Assembly (NCBI GenBank): GCA_000469685.2 | Contig: LS997565.1 | Coordinates: 46,033,810-46,097,809, forward strand | DNA length: 64,000 bases | Source: Haemonchus contortus | Lineage: Eukaryota > Nematoda > Chromadorea > Rhabditida > Trichostrongylidae | Reading direction: 5' to 3' | Shown: positions 40,428 through 50,441 of the stretch, piece after piece | Position numbering within the stretch: position 1 is the first letter of the stretch | How the letters are laid out: every line of letters begins with the position of its first letter | Notes under the pieces: model-generated | What the model was told of the DNA's origin: nothing | The model's database searches: none | What the model saw: the letters and a program-made list of their open reading frames with translations, nothing else | Position numbers and translations under genes: made by a program

Positions 40428-40468
40428 TCATATTCACAGTAATATCAGTTCATTAAATATAGGAATGT

Positions 40469-41853
40469 TTATGTATTCTCTAAACTAAGGAATTCGTTAA
40501 GCGTTCGGTAGTTTTGGGTTGAGCAGCTACGGACTCTGGGCGATTCATCCTCAATCATCGTCTTCAGTTCAGGGTCCGACGGATTACCATCTCCGCTTGA
40601 ATGCCTTCCAATTTCGCTTTTTCTTCCGTCATGTGACTTTGTTTTCTTTGTTACATCCTTCTTTTTCTCTAATTTCCTTATTTGGCACGTTTTCAAGGCT
40701 TTGGTCCTCACCTAATCGCCGTCTCGATTTTTTGTCTCGAGTTGACTTCTTGTGCCGCCTTCGTAATACGAAACAGTATTCACGTCTAGTAATGTTATGG
40801 GTATCCTCTATTTCATCCAGATATGGGCGTAAAACACTCATTACCTGAAATTTCCATTGAACTCTTCGAACGGTAAACAAGGACCTGAACAACCAGGGTC
40901 TTGACTAACAAAGTGACTAACAAAGTGATAAACAAACACTAGGGACAATTAGATACAACTACAGTACCTTTGCGGCGCTGGATTCGCTGATCCGAAGTAC
41001 ATACACCAGAAGATGCATGCAACAAAAATCCATCAAGCGACTGCCGGTCAAGTTCTGAAGGAGAGCTTGACAACGCAATCTGTCACGAAAACAAAAACTG
41101 TGAGAGTATGTGCCTGACTGCCACGTAAGTTCATTATTAAGTCTCAGACGGACCCGAACCCTAGCAACTGCTCCAGCAGGAACACAAGCTTGAAAGTTCA
41201 GAATGGGAACCCGATTTGCACCGAGAAGTGAAATAGAGAAGTTTCATGGACAAAATGTTCTCATTAGGGGACCTTATTTCAACATTGGAGGGATTTGAAC
41301 GTCCCGTTAACATGTGATACAGTAACCCTCCTGGCGCCCCAGCTCCACCTGTTACTTCACCCGTGGTATTCTTTACTGCATCGTATATTTGACGGATGTT
41401 TGGAGGCGCTTCAGTGGGTCTTCGGGTTACTATGTAACACAATCACGGGACGATGAAAACGGTCTTAGTGTTACAACACATGCCTGTCGTATAGAGGATC
41501 CATCGAGTCAGTCGCTCGGGCAAGCCAACAATTGGGGTAGTTATGATTGCTGTGTTGCACGATAACCATGGTTTGAAGCCAGAACTCGTAGGAAACCGGA
41601 TGCACTAATGAATTTTAGTTTTTATGGCAAAATACTTCTGAACGGTTCTGATAATCGTTATACTACACTTTTTTCTTGAGAAGTTGCCGTTCACATTGGG
41701 ATTAGCATGTGATTCTCAATTAAAACTAGTAATAGCACTCACGTTATGCAGGAATACTTCTTTTTCGTAGTCGGTGATAATTCCCTTGAGAAACTCGATC
41801 ACTTCGTCTAATTCCCATTGTCTGAGGGGTTTTCGTAGAGTACCAATATCTAT
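40469..41853 (-). CDS. 3' part of an unrecognised gene with a basic C-terminus
   Basis: Four exon-like blocks are visible. 41853-41743 (37 codons, ends LKGIITDYEKEVFLHN) has good AG and GTGAGT sites. About 41429-41349 encodes RRPTEAPPNIRQIYDAVKN; its borders and phase do not fit its neighbours cleanly, so an exon may be missing. 40844-40712 begins VMSVLRPYLDEIEDTHNIT. 40668-40469 completes a lysine/arginine-rich C-terminus ending TLNEFLSLENT. The last intron (40711-40669) is only 43 nt; removing it keeps frame across a phase-1 junction. AATAAA lies about 42 nt past the stop. I do not recognise the family. It could be an independent gene, or what remains of the 3' end belonging to the block-B copy, though sequence similarity to gene 2 is not convincing. 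The 5' end is unknown. Confidence 0.55.
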
Positions 41854-42912
41854 CTGTAACCCAAAATCGTCGTACCCGACATACACAACCTCAAAAAGAG
41901 ATCCACAGAGCCACAGCGAGAACCGAAAGAAGTTACCATGCAGCGAGTAAATATGTAGATGAGTATATGATGTGGAATGTTGCTGCAAAGGGTCTTTTAT
42001 ACTGTCTCTTATCAAAACCTTATCTGAAAGAACGCGGTGGTCGTTCAATGGCAAGAAAATCCAACTGTTGATGTTGCCAGGGAGAGCCGGTTTTCTGCCT
42101 GATCGAAGCAAGGGTCTGGGCAAAAAGTCCGAATATGGCACATGCCAGCTCCGTCGGCACTTGCAAAAACGTTTGCGCGCCGCCTAGGCCTCGCTTAATG
42201 GTGCTAGCCCTCTTCATTCTTCAAAGGCTGAAGAGAAACGCTGCAGTTCCTGAAGGGCGGCCTCAAGTGGTGGTGTGTACCGTTCCCCGTCTTCTCTCAG
42301 CTCACGAGTAATTCGTAGTGGTAAAACCATTCATTAGTCTAACCTGGGCCTCAACTTCTGGGAATGATTAAAGTGTTTTCGAAGATTTCGTGTTGGTAGA
42401 AGGGATCACCGTTTTCGAGAGAGCCACATAGGTAATTTGGATTGAAAACTGCCCTGGGTATGACACGATAATAGATGCCGTTCAATACTTTCGAAAAAGA
42501 ACGTACTTAGCTCATAGAAGGTGCTATTTTTGATGGAATGGAGACCTTCGATGGAAAAGCAGCCACCCGATAGCTATCACAAGATGCGCTGCAGCGATCG
42601 AGATCCCATACAAGCGCACCGTGCTCATCAAACCTTAGAAATGATTAATACAACACAGAACATACGTTTATAATATGTAGAGAATAGGTTCGCCCAAACG
42701 CTGGCCTAGGCTGCTCCGAAGTAATTTCCTTCTTTTTCCTAGTGTGAACAAAATGTTTCTTTCAGACGCCCTTCTTTCCTTATTTAGAGGAATCATAACA
42801 ACCACAGGCCGGTTTTAAAGTTTTGTTTATGTAACAATAATACTCCTGTTTCTTTCTGGTTTTTTAGTATTTTATCACAAGCTCTAATTCAAAGCTCCGG
42901 TGCTCTTCAGTC
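41854..42912. other. Region between gene 3 exons and the RTE element
   Basis: The minus-strand frame continuing upstream of 41853 has a low-quality composition and is cut by a good splice acceptor, so it is probably intron. Apart from the short frame near 42.6 kb, nothing is recognised. Confidence 0.4.
42514..42642 (-). other. Short open frame of gene-like composition, unrecognised
   Basis: The minus strand reads RFDEHGALVWDLDRCSASCD then SYRVAAFPSKVSIPSK and stops after about 43 codons. The composition looks like real protein rather than random frame, and I suspect a dispersed hookworm repeat-encoded peptide. I cannot name a family. Confidence 0.35.
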
Positions 42913-43329
42913 ATGCGGGGGTTTATCTTGACCGACTTGCCGCTTCGCGTTCGAAGCTGTGGTCAGGTAGACGTGCGAAGAACTGGAGGGATGGCGGCCC
43001 CCTTTCTTGAGTCCCCCTTATCCGTCCGCCCGAGGTCGCGGTTGAATTCGTTCCTCACGCGTTATGTTGCACACATTCGTTACGTTACGTCTAATGTAAG
43101 TCATAGCGTTCTGGATCAAGGACCAGGACTTGCTCGGGGAAATATCCGCCTACTAAAGGGGAGGCGTCCTGTCACCCTGCCACATGCTCTCGTCACTACC
43201 ATCAGATGTCGGCTTGTATGGTCCGAAAACTCTCGCCTGAATTTCCTACTGGTCGACGGAGTTTTGCGTTGGAGCCTTCATCATTTTTTTTTATCTGCCA
43301 TCTATATAAACATCTCTATATAACTAATA

Positions 43330-46300
43330 GTTCAACGGCACGTCTGCATGTCTGAACGGCTAAGAGTGGGCCTCAGCTCCCTCTGATCGAGAATGGCTAT
43401 AGCCACGATGGTGAAGACTCAGCACTGGCCCTGGCAGGGCAGTGTTGAGACTCCAGGGGGCAAGCTCGCTAAAACAGCAATAAAACAGCCTCAGTACCCC
43501 GCACACTGGGCCCAGCCGTCTCCGGCGTCGGACGGTATGGCGACCGGTAAGAGGCGAAGAAATCTCGGGTTGCGCAGGGCGCCTTGGATTTTGGACTATG
43601 ACAGCACTCCCTTCACACGACACAGAGACTGTTTCCTACTCTATACCTATAAGGCGAGAACAGTCTCTTCCGATGCCGCTCTCCATGAGCTCCTCGATGC
43701 GGCCTCTCACATTAAATATCATGTGATTGCGCTGCAAGAAACCAAGAGCAGGAGAACCGACGTGCGACGAATGAACGATGGAACCCTCATCATTCGTGGT
43801 GGAAAGCTTCCATCGCGAAACGTCGGCGGCATTGGTTTCGTCGTGCACCCATCTGTCGTCCATCTCGTCGATTCTCACGAGATCCTGTCTCCCCGCTTTG
43901 CCATCCTACGCCTACGACATACGCACATGAAGACCATCTCTATCGTCAACTGCTACTCTCCACACTCTACAGCTGACGAAGAAGAGCTCGATGCGTTTTA
44001 CGACCAACTTGAGGAAATCATCCACAACGAAAAGTCCTTTTACAAATTCGTTGTTGGAGATTTCAACGCTAGGCTTGGCGAAGCACGAGAGGAGGAGTTC
44101 AGGATTGGAAAGTTCGGAATGGGGGACAGGAACGAGAACGGAAACCGTCTAGCGGGACTCCTGTCCGCGGCTCGACTCTTCCATGGAAATTCTTTCTTCC
44201 AAAAAGAAGGAACATCGCCGCTGGACATGGGTGTCTCCAAACGGTACAACTCATGCTGAACTGGACCACGTATCAACAAACAGAAAGTGGTGCTTACTAG
44301 ATGTTGGTGTGGTACCATCTTTTTGCAGTGGTTCCGATCATCGACTCCTTCGCGCTAAGATCAGATTCAGTCACAAGCTGGAAAAGATCTCTCAACATCG
44401 CGCGAAAAGCTCGAAGCATGCTGTATGCGACGGAGATGTTGTGAATGACGTCTTGTCCCGATATGACTGGCAGGTCCTGGATGACCCGACCGAAGACTAC
44501 GATGCGCTGGTTCGGGGTCTCCTCTCCTGTGCTGAACAGGCTAAGCTTCCGCGAGTGGATACCTCCGCTCGCATTTCAGATGCGACGAAGGATCTTCTCA
44601 GGACAAGAAGAAGCCTGAGGCTTGACCAGAACGCCACACATCTCGAAAGGCTGCAGGCGAATATCAGCTGTAGACAGGCAGTGCGGCGAGACCTTCAGCT
44701 ATACAGGGAGAGGAGACTACTGGAGGCAGCCTTGAACAGAACTAGTCTGAGAAAATGTCATCGGGATCTTCAGGACCACAGTATTCCACTTTCGTGCTTA
44801 AAGAAAGAGGACGGAACACTCACAACATCGAGACTTGAGATGGAGGAAGTTACACGGAGGTTTTACACCAAACTCTACCGGTCCACGACACACGTGCGAA
44901 AACCTAAAATCCCCACTGGCGGAACAGCACCTCCTTCCTTCGGAGGTGAGAGTTGCGATTGCGAGCATGAAAAGGGGCACAACTCCAGGCCCCGACAAGA
45001 TCTCAGCCGACCTACTCCGCGCAGGAGGCTGCGAACTTCATGCGCTTCTCGCAGCACATATGACATCCTACTTCCAGAAGGAGAAGATCTCCGACCAGTG
45101 GAGGAACTCGCGGATGGTCATTCTTCACAAGAAGGGAGACACGGATGATCTTCGCAATTACCGCCCAATAAGCTTGTTAAGTGTGCTTTACAAGCTATTC
45201 ACGAAGATCATTCTGACCCGCATATCGCGAACGCTGGATGAAGCTCAATCTGTAGAGCAGGCCGGATTCCGGAAGGGATTCAACAGCTTAGACCACATCC
45301 AAGCGGTCGCAAGGTCATCGAAGTGGGCCGAGAATTCCGAATGCCTCTTGTCCTTACCTTTGTCGACCATGAAAAAGCTTTTGACAGCGTCGAAACGAAC
45401 GCGGTTCTGTCAGCGCTGGTCGATCAAGAAGTGGACCCTCCCTACATAAGAATTCTAGCTGACTGCAGCAGTCGCTGCAGTCAGCTAGAATTCTTATGTA
45501 GGGACGGTGCAGCTATTCCAACGACCTCTCCCCATTCCTATAGGGAAGGGTGTGAGACAAGGCGACACTATTTCGCCGAAGCTGTTCACAGCCGCGCTGC
45601 AGTGGGTTATGAAGCCGCTAGACTGAGAGGAAAAGGGCATTCGTGTGGATTCCTCTCAAATCTCCGCTTTGCGGACGACATCGTTCTCTTTTCAAGCAGC
45701 ATTGCGAAAGCTGAGACTATGCTTGCTGAGCTTAATAAAGCAGGAAAGAAGGTAGGGCTGCGGATCAACCAAACAAAGACACAGTTCATGAAGAATGCTT
45801 GGGTTGACGAAGGTCCAATCAAGATCGATGGTACACCCATCAAGGAGACCTCGTCATACGTTTATCTCGGGCGTTCCATGAATATGGACAACGACATGAG
45901 AGGAGAACTGGTGAGACGGCAGAAAGCAGCGTGGGCAGCTTTCGTACCTTCGAAAGAGGTCACCAATCATTTGGACCCAAAACGTCGCGTAATCTGTTCG
46001 ATTCCATGGTTCATCCTTCGCTCTGTTACGGGTCTGAGACCTGGGTGACCAGTGCATCCACGTCAAGGGCTCTGAATACAAGTCACAGAGCACTCGAGCG
46101 ATGCCATTTGAGGTTCAACCGACTCACGCAATATCGAGCCGGACTCCACAGCTCCGATATGCGCAGAATGTCTCGACTTCGCGACCCGGTGGAATACATG
46201 AAGAACGCAAAATTTCGGTTTGCCGGTCATATAATGAGAAGAGATGACGACAGATGGACAAGAAGAACAGTCGAGTGGGCTCCCATAGGATCTTTACGAC

Positions 46301-46510
46301 CTAGGGGCAGGCCTGCTGCGAGATGAGGGAATGTGCTTGTCGATCACGTGAGACAGCTGCGACAGCAGCTGAACGACTCCTCACATCGCCATCTTCGTCA
46401 AATCCTGAGTCTACCGTGGATGGCGATCGCGAAAGACAGAAGCGAATGGTTTGTTGCTGGTGCTCGCACATGAGTGAAGACGAGCCGTATAAGTATAAGT
46501 AAGTAAGTAT
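43330..46510 (+). mobile_element. RTE-type non-LTR retrotransposon, inactivated
   Basis: The order is AP endonuclease then reverse transcriptase on the plus strand. Endonuclease motifs are [10 protein letters not shown] (near 43730), [10 protein letters not shown] (near 44055) and SDHRLLRAKI (near 44335). RT motifs are TTPGPDKISADLL (near 44990), NYRPISLLSVLYK, TFVDHEKAFDSV (near 45360), FADDIVLF (near 45675) and a C-terminal FAGHIMRRDDDRW (near 46220). The frame changes near 44205, 44935, 45320, 45530-45650 and 45970, and two TGG codons appear as TGA (near 45630 and 46325). The 3' end carries a (TAAG)-type tail at about 46487-46510. The layout matches nematode RTE elements. The 5' end is uncertain: GC-rich sequence from 42913 with an open 136-codon frame could be its 5' leader. 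Confidence 0.85.
45439..45504. repeat. 31-bp perfect inverted repeat with a 4-nt loop inside the RTE element
   Basis: Arms 45439-45469 and 45474-45504 are exact reverse complements around AGTC. The arm core is aattctagctgactgcagc. It lies between the TFVDHEKAFDSV and FADD motifs of the dead reverse transcriptase. Confidence 0.9.
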
Positions 46511-46794
46511 AACAACCAACTCTCATCTCCTTCTTCTCTGTAGCGTTGATATGTCGCAATCGCAAGGTCCGCTGTTCTTGACAGCCGTCTACACTTTCTT
46601 CTATTCATTTATTTATTTATTGCATGTGTCGGCACATTTAAAGAAAAACACGAGCTGAAAACCAACAAACAGAAATTCAGTCTTGAACTCAATGCACCAT
46701 AAAGTACTTGATAAGTTGGAACAAAATAACAGCAGATAAAATTGTGAATAAGCATTAGGTAGCTAAAGCATAGTAAGAAAACCGAGTCCTAAAA

Positions 46795-47062
46795 TGTCCT
46801 CATCCTACTTACTATAAAGCGCTTCGTCAGTCTGTCTGTCGTTTGTCGTGATGTATGTCTGTCACGAAATCCCTTAGCTCCTCTAGATCTGCCTGGAGAG
46901 ACCGGATCAAGCGTGGGATGGGTGGGCCATGTCCACAGAACTATAAAGCACACATCAACTTGGCGGAGCCCCACCCACACTGGGTGTGGCGTGCATTGAG
47001 GACCATGGTTTCAAATTCAGTCACAAGACGGCTTCAAAACTGGGGTGTATAGGGGGTGTGGT
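46795..47062. repeat. Dispersed repeat with gtctgtctgtc head and GC-rich stem
   Basis: It starts gcgcttcgtcagtctgtctg and includes ggcggagccccacccacactgggtgtggcg, a stem resembling that of the neighbouring minisatellite. A related g/t-rich head (ggtttgtcggtttgttg) is at 62938-62990. It may be the single-copy head of the minisatellite-bearing element. Confidence 0.4.
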
Positions 47063-47419
47063 GCGATTCACGCGTCAATGTAATGAGGTCATCGCACAAA
47101 ACGCACTAAAACATCATGCCTACCATCATAGTGGAAGAAAAAGAAATTATAAGTGGAATAAGTAGAAAACTGATCAACTATGCACGTTTACAGAAAGATT
47201 GCGCTTTCTAGGAACAAAAAAATTGAAGTTATTCTTATTTTGATCGTTTGACAAGTAAATTTTTGACCTATGAGGTGAATTACTAATCTCGGAAGAGCTT
47301 CATTGCTATAGTAAATAGATTTGCTCTAATTCATGGTGAAGCCGTGGACTACTGCAAATTTATTTGGTCCATCTCGACAGAAAAGTACTGAAACAATGCT
47401 GCATGCGTGAAGAGCTTTA

Positions 47420-47990
47420 ATGGGGTCGCGCAAGAATCGCGCGCCCTCCGTGTATAGGTGGCTAGAGGTGCGCATTAGTAAGTCAGATCCAAATGGGGAG
47501 ACCCACCCCCGATGGGCGGGGCGTTCTCCAGAAATGCAATGCTTTAAGAAAACATTTTGGGAAATCTCAACTCCTGTCCCCGTGGATCTAGAAAGTTCAA
47601 ACTTGGTAGGAGGACAGGTGACAGAATGGGAACATTTATGGTGGGTAACAGGGCCAGACTCCGCCCACAGAGGGCGGGGTTTGGGCGGAAACCCATAAAT
47701 AATGTCCCAGTGGGACTAGAGTGTTCAAATTTTGTAGGAGCACAGGTGACAGAGTGGGAACACTTATGGTGGGTGGCAGGACTAGACTCTGCCGACGGGG
47801 GTGAGGTTTGAACAGTTTGAACCGTTCAACTTTTGTAGGAGCATAGGAGACATAAAGGGAACACTTATGGTGGATGACAGGACCAGACTCTGCCTACGGG
47901 GGTGAGGTTTGAACAGGAATTCATAGTTCATGTCCCAGTGTAGCTAGAAAGTCCAAACATGGTAGGAGTACAGGACGCAGGACACGGGGC
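47420..47990 (-). repeat. Same minisatellite family, opposite orientation
   Basis: The units read as the reverse complement of those at 59.2-60.4 kb: gaaagttcaaacttggtagg, tgggaacatttatggtggg, and ccgcccacagagggcgggg. Three to four diverged units are visible, with the shared core near 47630, 47757 and 47860. Confidence 0.75.
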
Positions 47991-49436
47991 ACGCAGTGAT
48001 GTCGTATCCATTAGAAAAAAAATTCAGAGAAAGTCTGCACAGGGGATGAGGCTTTTTTGATAAATAGAGCGATTCCACCACCTTTCTTCCTCCTACGATC
48101 ACAACAAAAGACTTGATGATTGTCGTAAACCTCGCCTAACATAGCGCTCACCTGGAGACTAGATCTGAGCCAGGCTTCAGATAGAGCAACTATAGTTTGT
48201 TCTTGTGAGCATACATTTCATAGGTGACGAATTCTTATTTGGAGAACGTATATTAGTAGAAAGACATCTAACTATATTATCCTTATACCGAGGAATCCTC
48301 GTAATTTTTTTTGAAAGGGGTCTATCGCCGGTGCGCAAAGTTGCCTCATCACCAGGTGAAACATGTGAATAAACAGGGACACTGCTACTATCTAGTAGAA
48401 GCTGTAAATGACATTGGACCTAACTGCCAACACTGTTCGGAAAGCACAGAGCTACTAAGAAATCAAAAATAGCTTTAGTACAGCTCACGTCATGCTTCAT
48501 GCTTTCAAAAGAGAATTCACATCCAGAAATTCCATATATGACAACGAAACGCTGAAGATCACCTGCGCGTCTGGTCCAATACATCGATAATGATCTTCAT
48601 GAACGACGACACCTCTTTCTAGGCAATAGTGGCACGCAGGTGTTCATGTTCAGAGATCCGATGTTAAGGCAACCAGTTTAAACGGCAGCGATTATCTGGG
48701 ACTGAAGAAGAGCGAGAAGGCGAAAAAATCATAACAAAAGTCAAATTGGGAAGTTATCCGCAGATCACGACCACTCGAGTGATACAAGGGATCGAATTAT
48801 CCGCAAACAAAACCGACGGAAAATTTACAGCTATTAGTGGCGCAAAGAGCAGACACCGAAAAGTTCCTCCCCACCCCCTCTCGTCACTAGGGATGAACGC
48901 CTTGGATGAATAAACAATAAAAGCAAAGGAGCCACAATGTTAGAGATAGCAATAAGCGAAAATTAGTAAATTTCAGGCAGAGCTTAGGCAGCGCTCTTGG
49001 CGCATACAGGCTCGAGAATAAGAATGATCTATGCCATTCTTTGCTCTTTCCTTAGTTTTGGCGAGGTTTTTCACCTATTCCGCTTCATCAATGTAGAAGG
49101 GAAGACATGGTTTCGGAGGAGGAAGGGATGGGCAGAGGAAAATTCGTAGATGACTTGTAAAGCTCATTGTAGTCAGAGGCCACCCAATTTCTGTAGCTCT
49201 TTGCGAATACGCTCCAGTGGTAGAGTCCTTCGAGACTAACTTTCTTTTCATGAGAAATCCTTTGTGTTGCGCTTCGATTAGGCTTCCGCCCTTCCCGATT
49301 GCCTTTGCACTATTATGATCTTTCCCCTGAGGATATCCTCAGGTGAAGCAATCCTGGCCGCTTTGCATATTGTAGAATAAGCGATGCGGTCTGTCGAGGA
49401 TTTATTTCGTAATGCTATCGAAAGAAGGAAGGCAGA
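47991..49436. other. No feature recognised
   Basis: About 1.4 kb between minisatellite and SINE. Only short frames and no TE motif that I can identify. Confidence 0.4.
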
Positions 49437-49690
49437 AGTGGTGTAGTGGCAAGTGGTGCACATCACACATGCATCGTCACGGGTTCGAATCTCGGATCGA
49501 TACGTGCTAGCCAACAAGCCTTCCATCCCTCCGGGTTGTTAATTGGTATTGGTAACAGCGAAAGCTAAAAGCACTGACTCATAGATAGGCCAGTCACCGC
49601 AAGTCATTTTATAGACCACACAAGCATTCATTACGCCGTTGCAATTCTGAATGGAAGTTGAATGCCTTTACCCTTCATCCTTCATCAAAA
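49437..49690 (+). mobile_element. tRNA-like SINE copy near the RTE remnant
   Basis: gtggtgtagtggcaagtggt and tcacgggttcgaatctcgga are nearly ideal promoter boxes; then ggccagtcaccgcaagtcat and gcaattctgaatggaagttg. Confidence 0.75.
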
Positions 49691-49779
49691 GAAGGATTCG
49701 AGCTCTAGGGCTTATTTTTGGAGGGTCAACATCACTGTTCCAGCACCCGTCCACTGCAGCCATCTTTACGAATAATCGA

Positions 49780-50425
49780 ATGGTGCTGTACGCTTCCTGC
49801 TCATCTCGGGAGGGATGAGGGTGTCTGAAGAGGTGGTTGGATCGGTCTTATACAGCCCGCGGTCTAGACGGAGGGGGACGAAGGTGGTCGATGCAGATGA
49901 ACTAAATTGTTGCCAGTGTTTTCACGAAAAGCCATTTGCATGCGTACCAAGCCATCGCATGCGAACCAGTCGATGATCAGAATTGAAAACGAAATTCTCT
50001 ACGATTCCACAGTCGAGAACGATTGCAGTCGGAGGAGAGCATATGAAGTCAATCTGAGTACACCATTCCATTAGGTCGCTGCAAAGTCCATAAACGACCT
50101 TTTCTTCTAGGGAAAAGATATTGCACGCTCTCAATCCTAGTCTGCTGAGCATTTCGGTCAATAAACGTAAATGGTTATATGAGTGCCGGAGATATACTTG
50201 CCGATGATACACTCGTTTCCTGATTCACGCCCCAGTTTCGCATTCATGTTTCCCAGAATAATGGGGGTGCATCCCTTTGGGACTTTTCCGCAGATTCATC
50301 CCACTTCTTCAAAGAAATCGTCATATGCTTCATAGCGTCTGCTGAAGAGGCCCGTATGTGCAGAGTATAAGAGAAATTTTGTGAGAGGTACGAAGTTTAG
50401 CCGAAGACTGTTCTACTACAAAAAT
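49780..50425 (-). pseudogene. RTE-like endonuclease remnant
   Basis: On the minus strand, broken frames read RRYEAYDDFFEEVG, then IILGNMNAKLGRES (the DFNAKLG endonuclease motif with N for the Asp), then NFVFNSDHRLVRMRW (the SDHRL motif, 49960-50000). Internal stops and a frameshift separate the pieces. It differs enough from the 43.3-kb element to be another RTE lineage or a much older copy. It ends next to the TA where the Tc1-like copy begins. Confidence 0.65.
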
Positions 50426-50441
50426 CACACCGCTCCAAGTA

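Noticed and set aside
42900..43330. HDV-like ribozyme at the 5' end of the RTE element
   Set aside because: Some retrotransposons begin with one, but I could not trace the nested pairings in this GC-rich leader.
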